Of a stretch of DNA of 64,000 nt, positions 30,303 through 39,895 are shown piece by piece. The DNA lies in NCBI GenBank assembly GCA_943788645.1, contig CALSRC010000004.1, positions 155,811 through 219,810 of the forward strand, in the 5' to 3' direction. This stretch comes from UA16 sp002292325. GTDB lineage: Bacteria > Bacteroidota > Bacteroidia > Flavobacteriales_D > Sanyastnellaceae. The position numbers were made by a program, and so were the translations under genes. Position 1 is the stretch's first letter, and every line of letters starts with the position of its first letter. The notes below the pieces were generated by a model that worked only from the letters and a program-made list of their open reading frames with translations, did no database searches and had not been told where the DNA came from.

Positions 30303-30992
30303 TTAGAAATTCGGGCGAAGAAGCGATTTTGCGTAGAAATCATCGATGACCTTGACCACTTCTTCTGGCGTGTCGACCACATGAAATAAATCTGGATCGC
30401 CTGGACTAATCGTTTTGTAAGAGTCTGCTAAGGTTGTTTTCATCCAATCGACAAGACCTGACCAAAATTTGGAGTCGTACAGAATGACTGGGACAGGCTC
30501 TACTTTGGAAGTTTGGACAAGTGTTAACGCTTCAAAGAGTTCATCGAGTGTTCCAAAACCTCCGGGCATGACCACGAAGCCTTGCGAGTATTTCACGAAC
30601 ATCACCTTTCGAACAAAAAAGTAGTCAAAATCGATGCTCTTATCTATGTCAATGTAGGGGTTGTTGTGCTGTTCAAAAGGGAGTTCGATGTTGAGCCCCA
30701 CTGAAGTGCCACCGACATCGTGTGCTCCGCGGTTACCGGCCTCCATTACGCCGGGACCCCCGCCAGTGATGACACCATACCCGCGTTCACTGAGTTGTTT
30801 TGCAACTTCTCTGGCCTCATTGTAAACAGGTGAATGTTCCGGTACACGAGCGGAGCCATATATACTGATGCACGGACCAATGCGCTGCAGAGTTTCAAAA
30901 CCTTGAACGAATTCGCCCATGATTTTAAATATGGACCAACTGTCATTCGTTTTGATTTCATTCCAATCGCGTTGCTTCAAACCTTTTTTCAT
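30303..30992 (-). CDS. LOG-family protein (TIGR00730), cytokinin riboside 5'-monophosphate phosphoribohydrolase-like
   Basis: 229 residues with a Rossmann fold. Family marks are SIYGSARV, ITGGGPGVMEAGNRGA and the nucleotide-binding PGGFGTLDELFEALTL. LOG proteins hydrolyse nucleoside 5'-monophosphates at the N-glycosidic bond. The gene follows uvrA with a 24-base gap and is probably co-transcribed with it. Confidence 0.92.
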   Translation of the reverse strand: MKKGLKQRDWNEIKTNDSWSIFKIMGEFVQGFETLQRIGPCISIYGSARVPEHSPVYNEAREVAKQLSERGYGVITGGGPGVMEAGNRGAHDVGGTSVGLNIELPFEQHNNPYIDIDKSIDFDYFFVRKVMFVKYSQGFVVMPGGFGTLDELFEALTLVQTSKVEPVPVILYDSKFWSGLVDWMKTTLADSYKTISPGDPDLFHVVDTPEEVVKVIDDFYAKSLLRPNF

Positions 30993-31016
30993 GTGTAATT
31001 CGTTTGCGTGCCTAAT

Positions 31017-33857
31017 TTACCACCGAAAAAATGGACCGGTTGCACTTAGGGGGTTTTTTGCCACGTCTTCTGGAGAGCCTGTTGCAATTATTTGACCGCC
31101 TCGGTGTCCCCCTTCAGGACCCAGGTCGATGAGGTGATCTGCCACTTTGAGGACGTCGATGTTGTGCTCAATCACCAATACGGTGTTTCCTTGGTCGACC
31201 AATCGTTGGAGGACGTTAATGAGCATCTGAATGTCTTGAAAATGCAGGCCTGTGGTAGGTTCATCTAGCACATAAAAGGTCTGTCCTGTGCTGACTCGAG
31301 CCAGTTCTGTGGCGAGTTTAACGCGTTGCGCTTCTCCACCAGAGAGGGTCGTGGATTGCTGGCCTAACGTTATGTAGCCGAGGCCCACGTCTTGCAGTGT
31401 TTTGGAGATTCGTTTCAATTTGGGAAAGGAATCAAAAAAGGCAACGGCATCATCGACCGTCATCTCAAGTACATCCGAAATGGACATCCCGCGGTACCGA
31501 ACTTCCAATGTTTCGCGGTTATAGCGTCGTCCTTTGCAGGTTTCACATTCCACGTGCACGTCGGGTAAAAAATTCATTTCTATGGTGCGTAAACCGGCAC
31601 CTTTGCAATCTTCGCAGCGTCCTCCGGCTACGTTGAAGCTGAAGCGACCTGGTTTATACCCTCGAATTGCTGCTTCTGGAAGTTTGGTGAAAAGCGCTCG
31701 AATTTCATTGAAAATTCCAGTGTAGGTTGCCGGATTGGATCGCGGTGTGCGACCGATTGGGCTTTGATTGATTGCGATCACTTTGTCCAAGTGCTCGAGG
31801 CCTTTAAGACTTTTGAACGGAAGGGGGTCTTGCGTGTCTTCGTAAAAGTGGTTATGAAGCGCGGGGTAGAGGGTTTGGTTGATGAGGCTACTTTTTCCAC
31901 TTCCGCTAATCCCGCTAACACAAGTAAATGAACCCAACGGAATGGTGAGATCAACATTTTGAAGGTTGTGCCCCCGGGCTCCTGTAAGTTTTAATTTCTT
32001 ACTTCGACCCAGCTTGCGCCTTTTCGGAATTTCAATGCTCAGTTGCCCATTCAGGTATTTCGCAGTGGTGCTTTGACTGTTCAAATGCGAACCCGGAGGT
32101 CCTTGGGCGACAATTTTTCCGCCGTGTACGCCTGCTCCGGGTCCGATATCGATTAAATAGTCGGACTGCATCATCATTTCTTCGTCGTGCTCAATGACGA
32201 TGACTGAGTTGCCTGCATCGCGGAGTGCTTGGAGGCTTTTGATGAGGCGTTCATTGTCCCGTTGATGCAACCCGATGCTCGGTTCATCGAGAATGTAGAG
32301 GACTTCCGTTAACCGGCTTCCAATTTGCGTCGCCAACCGGATGCGTTGGGCTTCTCCTCCAGAAAGCGTTCTGGAAGATCGATCCAAAGCGAGGTAGTCC
32401 AGGCCCACATCAACCAAAAATCCGAGTCGTGCATTGATTTCCTTCAAAGGCTCTCTGAGGATGCGCCGCTGCTTTTCGGTGAGTTGTTCATTCAACCCCA
32501 GAAACCAATGAGACAGTTCTTTCAAATCCATCCCGCTCAGCTCTGCGATGTTCTTGCCTCCCAATTTGAATTGCAGGCTCGTTGGTTTGAGCCGAGCACC
32601 CGCGCAGGAAGGACATGGCTTTTTCTTCATGAATCGCCGTGCCCAGCGGCGCAGCGGAATGGAGTTGCTTCGTTCTGCTGCAGATTCGACTGTGGCAATC
32701 ACACCTTCCCAAGTCACGTGACTTCCTTTGGTTCCTGCTTTTCCCGAAACCCAAACACTTTCCTTGCAACCATATAAAATTTCACCAAGCACTTCGGGCG
32801 TTAACTGTTGGATCGGGGTTTTGAGCGTGTCTCCAGATGCATCAAGCAAGGCTTGAATGATCTGCATTGTGCGGCTGCCTTTAATTTCACCAAGTGGTGC
32901 GATTCCCCCTTTTTGAATCGATTTTTTATCATCCGGTATGATGAGTCCTATTTCGGCTTCTGCAACCTCACCAAGGCCATTGCATTGTGAACACGCACCG
33001 TAAGGTGAATTGAAAGAAAAGAGGTTGGGTTCGGGATCGGGATAGGCGTCTCCCGTGGTCGGACACATGAGATTTCGGCTGAAATGCCTGAGATCCTTCT
33101 GTTCATGAACAAGCAACCCCATGTTGCCTTTTCCTAAATTCAATGCAGTCTTGATCGAGCGCAACATGCGTGGTTCGTCGTCGAGTCGGACTTCCAAGCG
33201 GTCTACAACAACTTCGATGTCATGGACTTTATATCGGTCCAATTTCATCCCGCTCGACAATTCTACCAATTGCCCGTCGACCCGCGCCCTCACATAGCCC
33301 TGCTTCATGATTGACTCAAACAATTCACGATAATGGCCCTTCCGTCCTTTGACTAAAGGCGCTAAAAATAGCACGCGCTGCCCGTGATAGTCGCTGAGTA
33401 CACGACTCAGAATCTCCTCGTCCGTGAACCGTACCATGGCTTCTCCAGTTTTGAGGCTGAACGCATCCGCTGCGCGAGCATACACCAATCGAAGGAAGTC
33501 ATTGACCTCTGTAATGGTGCCTACAGTGGAACGGGGGTTTTTGGAAATGGTCTTTTGCTCGATGCTAATTACCGGGCTCAGTCCGGTGATTTGATCAACT
33601 TTTGGACGTTCTAATCCTCCCAGAAATTGCCGGGCATATGCAGAGAATGTTTCAAGATATCGTCGCTGTCCTTCGGCATACAACGTATCAAATGCGAGGC
33701 TTGACTTTCCACTGCCACTGACGCCGGTAATAACAACAAGTTGATTTCTGGGAATTGTCAAGGATACATCCTTGAGGTTGTGCTCTTGGGCGCCGACAAT
33801 CTCAATCAGATCTTCGCTTATTGGTGTGTTCTTAGAATCGGCGATGCGTTTTCCCAT
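31017..33857 (-). CDS. uvrA: Excinuclease ABC subunit A
   Basis: 946 residues, full length. UvrA recognises bulky DNA lesions in nucleotide excision repair and loads UvrB. It has two ABC ATPase modules: Walker A GVSGSGKSSLAFDTLYAEGQ at the N-terminus and GISGSGKSSLINQTL near residue 650; two signature motifs (TLSGGEAQRIRL, TLSGGEAQRVKL) and Walker B strings ILDEPSIGLH and VLDEPTTGLH. The insertion zinc finger is reduced at its first pair (CPTTG) as in other Bacteroidota, while the second finger (GGRCEDCKGAG, VECETCKGRR) is complete. Confidence 0.98.
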   Translation of the reverse strand: MGKRIADSKNTPISEDLIEIVGAQEHNLKDVSLTIPRNQLVVITGVSGSGKSSLAFDTLYAEGQRRYLETFSAYARQFLGGLERPKVDQITGLSPVISIEQKTISKNPRSTVGTITEVNDFLRLVYARAADAFSLKTGEAMVRFTDEEILSRVLSDYHGQRVLFLAPLVKGRKGHYRELFESIMKQGYVRARVDGQLVELSSGMKLDRYKVHDIEVVVDRLEVRLDDEPRMLRSIKTALNLGKGNMGLLVHEQKDLRHFSRNLMCPTTGDAYPDPEPNLFSFNSPYGACSQCNGLGEVAEAEIGLIIPDDKKSIQKGGIAPLGEIKGSRTMQIIQALLDASGDTLKTPIQQLTPEVLGEILYGCKESVWVSGKAGTKGSHVTWEGVIATVESAAERSNSIPLRRWARRFMKKKPCPSCAGARLKPTSLQFKLGGKNIAELSGMDLKELSHWFLGLNEQLTEKQRRILREPLKEINARLGFLVDVGLDYLALDRSSRTLSGGEAQRIRLATQIGSRLTEVLYILDEPSIGLHQRDNERLIKSLQALRDAGNSVIVIEHDEEMMMQSDYLIDIGPGAGVHGGKIVAQGPPGSHLNSQSTTAKYLNGQLSIEIPKRRKLGRSKKLKLTGARGHNLQNVDLTIPLGSFTCVSGISGSGKSSLINQTLYPALHNHFYEDTQDPLPFKSLKGLEHLDKVIAINQSPIGRTPRSNPATYTGIFNEIRALFTKLPEAAIRGYKPGRFSFNVAGGRCEDCKGAGLRTIEMNFLPDVHVECETCKGRRYNRETLEVRYRGMSISDVLEMTVDDAVAFFDSFPKLKRISKTLQDVGLGYITLGQQSTTLSGGEAQRVKLATELARVSTGQTFYVLDEPTTGLHFQDIQMLINVLQRLVDQGNTVLVIEHNIDVLKVADHLIDLGPEGGHRGGQIIATGSPEDVAKNPLSATGPFFRW

Positions 33858-33906
33858 AGGATGCCAACAATTGGTGTGTTTCCGTGTTCACTTCACAAAA
33901 TGGGAA

Positions 33907-35373
33907 TCAGGCTGATTCTTTTTTTTTGATGCGAAATCCAAGCGCGGCTATCGTTAAGGTCATCAGTGGACTGACCCAGTTGAAGATACAATATGGGAGA
34001 TAGGCCCAAGTTGCGACGCCCAATATTCCACTCTGTGCCACACCACATGTATTCCATGGAATCAACACGCTGGTGACGGTTCCTGAATCCTCCAAAGTTC
34101 GGCTCAGATTTTCTGGTGCTAAGTCACGGTCGCTGTATGCATCCTTCAACATGTTGCCAGGAACCACGATCGCGAGGTATTGGTCCGAGGCCAAAATATT
34201 AAAAGCCAAACATGTGCCAACGGTTCGAGAAACCAGTCCAAACGTAGATTGAACACCGCTCAGGATAGCCCGAGTGATTCTCTCTAGCATACCAGTTGCT
34301 TGCATAGCTGCCCCGAACACCATGGCGCAGAGAATCAACCAGACCGTATTGAGCATGCCCGCCATGCCGCTGGATTCGAGCAAATCATTGGCCATGCCAT
34401 TCGATGTCGTGACAGAACTGTCTAAAGCCATGGATTGAATCGTGGCCTTAAAAGCTGCCATACCATAGCCAACTTCGTTCGTCATACCTGCTACACTTCG
34501 GACGACTTCGGGCTGAAAAATGACGGCCGTAAGGGCACCCAATAATGTTCCAATCATCAAAGCAGCGGCAGCCGGTACCTTTTTTGCGATTAAGAAAATG
34601 ACGACAATCGGTGCGATAAAAAGTCCCCAGTGGATTTCGAATGCAGAAAAAACGGCTGCTCCGAAGTCATCTGCGAAGGATGCAGATAACCCATCGACGG
34701 CTGCACTGCCCCCGAAGCCTGCAATGAGAAATACAACGAGCGCAACAACCAAGCTGGGTACCGTGGTGTAAGTCATGTAACGGATGTGAGAGAACAAATC
34801 CGTTCCGCCTACCGCAGCAGCAATGTTCGTGGTGTCACTCAATGGGGACATTTTGTCCCCGAAGTACGCTCCAGAGATGATGGCTCCGGCAACCCAGCCT
34901 TCGCTCAATCCCAATGCCGAACCAATCCCAACCAAAGCAACTCCAACTGTGCCTACTGTGCCCCAGGAGCTTCCGGTGGCCAGCGATAGGACGCCGCAGA
35001 TGATGCACGCAGCAAAAAGAAAAATTTCGGGCTCGAGAATTTGAAGTCCATAGTGAATAAAAGCTGGAATGATTCCTGCTATGAGCCATGTTCCGGAGAG
35101 TGCACCGATCATGAGCAGAATCAAAATGGCCTCAGTAGTTTGAGAGACAGATTGGGCCATGGCATCGCTGATCGCCTTCCATTGGGTTCCCCTGGCCATA
35201 CCAATTCCACCTGCCACCATCGCAGCCAGGAGCATGGCAATTTGATTGGCTCCATACGAGCTGTCTTCTCCGAAGGCCACAACATCGGCTGCCAGCAACC
35301 CAATTAAAGCTGCGACTGGAAGGAGAGACAATCCCAAAGAGGGAAGGGCAATAGGAGGGGACTTCGAATCCAT
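33907..35373 (-). CDS. nhaC: NhaC-family Na+/H+ antiporter
   Basis: 488 residues, strongly hydrophobic with about 11-12 TM segments (for example LLPVAALIGLLAADVVAF, VPSLVVALVVFLIAGFG). Family-like strings are GSSWGTVGTVGVALVGIG, SGAYFGDKMSPLSDTTNIAAA and NILASDQYLAIVVPG with PWNTCGV. It is predicted to exchange cytoplasmic Na+ for protons, or as in some family members malate/lactate; the sodium/proton role fits a marine host. Its ATG shares one base with the yajC stop, so the two are translationally coupled. Confidence 0.9.
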   Translation of the reverse strand: MDSKSPPIALPSLGLSLLPVAALIGLLAADVVAFGEDSSYGANQIAMLLAAMVAGGIGMARGTQWKAISDAMAQSVSQTTEAILILLMIGALSGTWLIAGIIPAFIHYGLQILEPEIFLFAACIICGVLSLATGSSWGTVGTVGVALVGIGSALGLSEGWVAGAIISGAYFGDKMSPLSDTTNIAAAVGGTDLFSHIRYMTYTTVPSLVVALVVFLIAGFGGSAAVDGLSASFADDFGAAVFSAFEIHWGLFIAPIVVIFLIAKKVPAAAALMIGTLLGALTAVIFQPEVVRSVAGMTNEVGYGMAAFKATIQSMALDSSVTTSNGMANDLLESSGMAGMLNTVWLILCAMVFGAAMQATGMLERITRAILSGVQSTFGLVSRTVGTCLAFNILASDQYLAIVVPGNMLKDAYSDRDLAPENLSRTLEDSGTVTSVLIPWNTCGVAQSGILGVATWAYLPYCIFNWVSPLMTLTIAALGFRIKKKESA

Positions 35374-35696
35374 CAGGCGTTGGCTTTGATGTCCTCTTCT
35401 GAGGCCTCTCCAGCAGGGTTTAATGCAGATTTTTCAACGCGAATTTTGGCACCATCCACTTGGATGAGAACCGTTCGCTCGTTCATGTCCACGACCTTGC
35501 CGTGGATGCCGCCAATTGTGACCACTTTGTCGCCTTTCTTCAATTCCTCCCGGAAGGCTTTGGCTTCCTTTTGCTTCTTCACCTGTGGACGAATCATGAA
35601 TAGGTACATGATGAGGAACATACCACCAATGAGCAGGAAGAAACTCATGCCGCCTTCTCCCGTTGCGGGGCTTTGGAATAAAATATTTTGCATCAT
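35373..35696 (-). CDS. yajC: Preprotein translocase subunit YajC
   Basis: 107 residues with a single N-terminal membrane segment (MSFFLLIGGMFLIMYLFMI) followed by the family motif RPQVKKQKEAKAFREELKKG and DKVVTIGGIHGKV. YajC associates with SecDF in protein export. It lies between DUF1573 and nhaC in the minus-strand operon that begins with nusB, a common arrangement in this phylum. Confidence 0.96.
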   Translation of the reverse strand: MMQNILFQSPATGEGGMSFFLLIGGMFLIMYLFMIRPQVKKQKEAKAFREELKKGDKVVTIGGIHGKVVDMNERTVLIQVDGAKIRVEKSALNPAGEASEEDIKANA

Positions 35697-35723
35697 TTGA
35701 ATCGAGTTTTTGTTTTGGTTAAG

Positions 35724-36212
35724 TTACTGAGGTCCAATTACTTCTGCTGTTATGACTAAAGTAGTAGTTGAAGGGCTGGCATTGGTGACCACAAAGATTT
35801 CTTTGCGGTTTTTTCCAATGCGACCGCGGCTATCGAACCGAATGATTATTTGCTCGGATTCACCTGGATTGATTGGAGATCGCGGCCATTGTTCAGCAAG
35901 TGTGCATCCACAGGATGTGCTAACATCGGCTAGGATTAATGGTGCCTGTCCCTCATTGCTGAAAGAGAAGGTGTGCTCGATCTGCGTGCCTTCGGCCACA
36001 ATGCCTAAGGAAGCTGCGGTGTCAGAGAATGCAATGACCGGGGCAAGATGCGCAGGGTTGCCTTCGGTTCTTGCCGTAGCGGGAATGTGAATGAGTTCCG
36101 TGGATATTTCGGTTTCTCCGGAAAATTGGCAGCCACTCAGCCCCAACCATGCCAATCCAATTAACCCGATCCAGATGCTCCACTTCTGATTCATTGATTC
36201 TAAGCTCTTCAT
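35724..36212 (-). CDS. DUF1573 lipoprotein
   Basis: 162 residues. The signal peptide ends in a lipobox (LAWLGLSGC). The rest is one DUF1573 immunoglobulin-like domain with its hallmarks: VAEGTQIEHTFSFSNEGQAPL, then VSTSCGCTLAEQWP and NPGESEQIIIRFDS. Function unknown; usually found between nusB and yajC in Bacteroidota. Its ATG overlaps the nusB stop by 4 bases. Confidence 0.9.
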   Translation of the reverse strand: MKSLESMNQKWSIWIGLIGLAWLGLSGCQFSGETEISTELIHIPATARTEGNPAHLAPVIAFSDTAASLGIVAEGTQIEHTFSFSNEGQAPLILADVSTSCGCTLAEQWPRSPINPGESEQIIIRFDSRGRIGKNRKEIFVVTNASPSTTTLVITAEVIGPQ

Positions 36213-37154
36213 TCGATGAGTCCCCGGCCGCTTTTTTTGATTTTCCCTTCTTCTTTCAGCTTGCCAAAAAGCTCATCTAAAATGCCGTTAATGAAGCTGT
36301 GGCTTTTTGGAGTGCTGTAATATTTTGAAAGTTCGATGTACTCGTTCAGCGTCACTTTCAATGGAATAGATGGAAACGTTCGCGCTTCCGCGAGCGCCAT
36401 TTTCATCAAAATCCGGTCCATCAAGGCAATGCGTTCAAGCTCCCAGTTGGCAGCAGCTTCTGTAACGAAAGCTTCATTTTCGTTGGCCTGGTCAAGGGTC
36501 TCAGCAAACAAGCCTTCAAAAAATTGGCGGTCGTCATCGTCTTCCCGCCAAAGTGGCAATAGGTCGACATCGTCATCCGTCTCTTTGATGGTTTTGATGG
36601 TCTTTATGACCATGGACGCAGTCAAGTCCAAGTCGTCATTCCAAAAAATGCTCAGTTCTTCAAGGTTTTCCTGAAAGACTTCCATGTTGATCATGTCCTT
36701 TCGAAACATCCGAATGAGGCTCTCTCTGTCGTGACGAAATCCTCTCTCTTCGCTGGACATGAAAGTGATGTACTCCTCTTCTTCGATCAGGCTGCGAAAC
36801 ATTTTGCGCAAACATCTCCTGATGCTCCCCCCAACCAATTCCCAAATCTGAGGCAGCTTTGACCAGGTTCTTGCTGTTGGCCAGGGCACGCAGTGGTCGA
36901 TTCGTGACAAATTTGGTGTTGGGATGTAAATCTTCTTGTGTAGGAAGTTGTTTCTTTCTTCCTGCTTCGATTCGTTCAATGGCAAAACTTTGCATGCTGC
37001 CAATCATCATCAAGAGTAAGATGTACAGTTCGTGCATCTTATTAATGGAGTGATCGAGTGCTTTCTTGGTTTTCACTACATCGCGCTCTTCGTCCTGATA
37101 AAAGGCGTAGAGCATGTGCAGAATTTTGATCCGGAGGTGTCGTCTATTGAGCAT
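36209..37154 (-). CDS. nusB: Transcription antitermination factor NusB (one frameshift)
   Basis: About 314 residues in the long Bacteroidota form. The N-terminal part MLNRRHLRIKILHMLYAFYQ is typical; ATG 37154 is chosen over 37169 for this reason. The C-terminal NusB fold contains VTEAAANWELERIALMDRILM, ALAEARTFPSIPLKVTLNEY and FINGILDEL. The two halves are in different frames and join (QEMFA to KMFRSLIEEEEY) if one base near 36806 is removed. NusB binds boxA RNA with NusE in rRNA antitermination; with no function-losing signs elsewhere the shift is probably a sequence error. Confidence 0.9.
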
Positions 37155-37268
37155 GTGAAATCCTGTCACGCGAAATTAGGCGCATCCGCCTTCCGTTGGA
37201 CGGAACATTTTCAAATGATTTGGCTATTTATCTTCAATTTTTCCACGAGTTCACACATCCTTCAGATA

Positions 37269-37276
37269 TAACTTTA
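37269..37276 (+). promoter_or_regulatory. -7 box (TAACTTTA), 4 nt before the DUF4249 ATG
   Basis: TAACTTTA matches TAnnTTTG except the last base and is followed by CCCC and the ATG at 37281. No good -33 element. Transcription would start at the start codon. Confidence 0.3.
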
Positions 37277-37280
37277 CCCC

Positions 37281-38270
37281 ATGAACGATTCCCTCATTAC
37301 TAAACCCGTGTTTTGGCTGCCAGTGGCGCTGTGTTTCGTCGCTTGCCAGCGCGAAATTGATGTGGAATTGCCGCAAGTTGCACCTGTAAATGTGATTGAA
37401 GGAACCATTTTTGAAGGCGAGGCTCCAATTGTATTTGTCGGCGAAGCACAGGGCTATTTTGATCCCATCGATGCGAGCTCATTGGGCCAATCTTTCTTGC
37501 CTGGTGCCATCGTTCAAATGACGGTTGATGGGGTAAACTACCCTTTGGACGAATTGTGCACCGGAGATCTTCCGCCGGAATTACTGGCAACAGCGGAGGA
37601 ATTGTTGGGAATTTCTGCAGAGGTGCTTGCTCAGCTCGATTTGTGCGTCTACACGAGTTTCAGTCCCGAGGCCACTGGTCAAGCGGGCCATCGGTATGAT
37701 TTGGATGTGACGGTCGGAGATGCAACGATGACGGCATCCACTGAAATTTTAGAAGCCATTCCACTTGATTCGGCTTGGTTTCAAATCACAGGTACCCAAG
37801 ATTCTTTGGGTACGATGTATGGAAGATTCACAGATCCAGCAATGGAGGAAAATGCATACCGGTGGTATGCGAAACGAATTAATCTCCGCCCGGATTGGGA
37901 CCCCTTAGCAGGAGAGGTCAAGGATGCTGATTTTGTCGCGCCGTTGGGCAGTGTTTTTGACGATGAATTTTTCAATGGTCTGAGTTTCGATTTCAGTGCA
38001 TTCAGGGGTGTTGCTGCAGGCAGTACGGCATGGGATGATGATTTTGGAAACAGCCCAGAGGCCGGTTACTTTAAACTCGGCGATACAGTTGTCGTGAGGA
38101 TGTGCAGCATTGAGGAGGAAGTGTTTCAGTCGATTCGCAGTTATGAAAACCTCATTCTGAGCCAAGGCAGTCCTTTTGCTCCTCCAGCAAGTATGATAAC
38201 CAATGTTGAAGGAGGATTTGGCCTATGGGCTGGCTATGGAATCTCACAAGACACCGTAATTTGCGAATAA
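37281..38270 (+). CDS. DUF4249 family lipoprotein
   Basis: 329 residues. Signal peptide with lipobox (ALCFVAC) and the family opening CQREIDVELPQVAP, followed by VIEGTIFEGEAPIV. Residues about 130-160 contain RYDLDVTVGDATMTASTEI, typical of DUF4249. These outer-membrane lipoproteins are often encoded beside TonB-dependent receptors; no receptor is present here. The ATG is directly preceded by a -7 box. Confidence 0.85.
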   Translation: MNDSLITKPVFWLPVALCFVACQREIDVELPQVAPVNVIEGTIFEGEAPIVFVGEAQGYFDPIDASSLGQSFLPGAIVQMTVDGVNYPLDELCTGDLPPELLATAEELLGISAEVLAQLDLCVYTSFSPEATGQAGHRYDLDVTVGDATMTASTEILEAIPLDSAWFQITGTQDSLGTMYGRFTDPAMEENAYRWYAKRINLRPDWDPLAGEVKDADFVAPLGSVFDDEFFNGLSFDFSAFRGVAAGSTAWDDDFGNSPEAGYFKLGDTVVVRMCSIEEEVFQSIRSYENLILSQGSPFAPPASMITNVEGGFGLWAGYGISQDTVICE

Positions 38271-38284
38271 CAAAAAGAACCAGA

Positions 38285-39883
38285 ATGAACATGTCACTCA
38301 GGAAAACAGCGATTGTTTGGTGCGTTATTTCGATTTCATTCGCGTGCCTTGGTCAAGCCGGTAAAACGGAAAAAGAGGTCGTCAATTGGCCGATTTCAGC
38401 GGTTACGGTCTATGAGTCAGGGGCGAAAGTTGAGCGATCTGGAGCTGTTAGGCTCAGCGCACAAGGCTTAAAAACCATTGTTGTCCGCGGCTTGGCTGAA
38501 GAGATTGACCCAGCCATGCTACAATTGAATTTGAACGAAGGTTGGTCGCTGGTGAGTCATGTGTTCAGGGTCTCCACCAACCAAGCGCGAGAACAGGAGG
38601 CTGGAAAAGAACAGGCATTGATTGACACTGAAATCAAGCAGAATAGGCAAACCCATGCGCTGCGCGATGCTTTAATGGTCACCTATGATGAAGAGTTGGC
38701 GATGATTCGTGCGAACCGAAGTGTGAGTGGCGGCGAGCTTTTACTCGTTGAAGATCTAAAGGAACATGCGGATTTTTGGAGAGAGCGCGTGATGGAGCTT
38801 CAGTATAAGATGTTGGAGCTGCGCATGGAGATGGATGCATTGGATGAAGAGCTGACAGCATTGAAGCGTGAACATGCGGATTGGGATGCACTTCGAAGCC
38901 AACGGGAAGGACAATTTACGCTTCGCTTTGCTGGCCCTGCGAATGGCGTGTCACAGATTCGAATGAGCTATGTCGTTTCTCGCGCTTTTTGGCGATCTGT
39001 TTACGACGCTGAAGTAGACCAATCTGGTGCGATATCGATGCGACGCTATGCTTTGGTTGAACAAAATACAGGGAGTGATTGGAAAGGTGTTCCATTGACC
39101 TTTCTCGTCGGGAATCCATTGGAATCCATTGCGCCGCCGGTTCCTGTCCAAAAGCGGCTCACGCTCGTTCGCAGTTTTGAAAAGGATGCTTATACCTGGG
39201 AATCGTCTGATGAAATGGATGATTTTGAAGGCTTTGAAGATTCGGCTGAAGGCGCTCCCGTTCCATCTGGGGCCCTCGAACGGTATTCGTTTATTCCTGC
39301 AAATTCAGTTGATATTTCGGGGGATGGTACCCGTGAGCGTGTTTACATAGAGGACATTCAATTGAAAGGGGATCTTTCTCACTTGCTGCTTCCAGCTTAC
39401 TCCGATGAGTCCTATCAATTGGTCAATTCAGGGGAGTGGCCAACATCCAACCTATTGCCGGGACCGGTTCAAGTCCTAACGGATGGAGTCTATCGTGGTT
39501 CTTACCGCATGAAATTGCCTGCACCAGGCGATACGCTTCAAATTCCTTTGGGCCAAGATAGTCGGGTTCGGAGCACGCGACAGCGGCTGTTGGATCAGTG
39601 TGCTAGCAGCGTATTGGGCGGCAACCGAAAAACAACTCAAACATTTGAAATTCGCGTTGAAAATCAGCACAACCGATCCGTTGAATTGAGGGTGGAGGAT
39701 GCCATTCCTATTTCCAATTCATCCGATATTCAAGTGGAACCTTTATCACTGGGAGGTGGCGATTGGAACGAAAACACAGGAGCGTTGTCTTGGGACTTGA
39801 CATTGGGCCCCAATGAAACCCGATCATTGATGTTCGGATTTGAAGTGACCTACCCGAGAAAAAAAGCGTTGCAAGGCTTGTGA
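38285..39883 (+). CDS. DUF4139 domain protein (mucoidy inhibitor MuiA-like)
   Basis: 532 residues starting at ATG 38285, 14 bases after the previous stop; the longer frame from 38225 would overlap that gene and lack a signal peptide. Signal peptide AIVWCVISISFACLG. The N-terminal DUF4140 region is VNWPISAVTVYESGAKVERS, then a coiled-coil central part (ELQYKMLELRMEMDALDEEL), then the DUF4139 domain beginning IRMSYVVSRAFWRSVYDAEV and ending LTLGPNETRSLMFGFEVTYP. The biochemical role of the family is unknown; it is periplasmic. Confidence 0.88.
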   Translation: MNMSLRKTAIVWCVISISFACLGQAGKTEKEVVNWPISAVTVYESGAKVERSGAVRLSAQGLKTIVVRGLAEEIDPAMLQLNLNEGWSLVSHVFRVSTNQAREQEAGKEQALIDTEIKQNRQTHALRDALMVTYDEELAMIRANRSVSGGELLLVEDLKEHADFWRERVMELQYKMLELRMEMDALDEELTALKREHADWDALRSQREGQFTLRFAGPANGVSQIRMSYVVSRAFWRSVYDAEVDQSGAISMRRYALVEQNTGSDWKGVPLTFLVGNPLESIAPPVPVQKRLTLVRSFEKDAYTWESSDEMDDFEGFEDSAEGAPVPSGALERYSFIPANSVDISGDGTRERVYIEDIQLKGDLSHLLLPAYSDESYQLVNSGEWPTSNLLPGPVQVLTDGVYRGSYRMKLPAPGDTLQIPLGQDSRVRSTRQRLLDQCASSVLGGNRKTTQTFEIRVENQHNRSVELRVEDAIPISNSSDIQVEPLSLGGGDWNENTGALSWDLTLGPNETRSLMFGFEVTYPRKKALQGL

Positions 39884-39895
39884 GCCTGAGGGAGG

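Noticed and set aside
32325..32777. 150-residue plus-strand ORF
   Set aside because: Antisense to uvrA, which is full length with all motifs.
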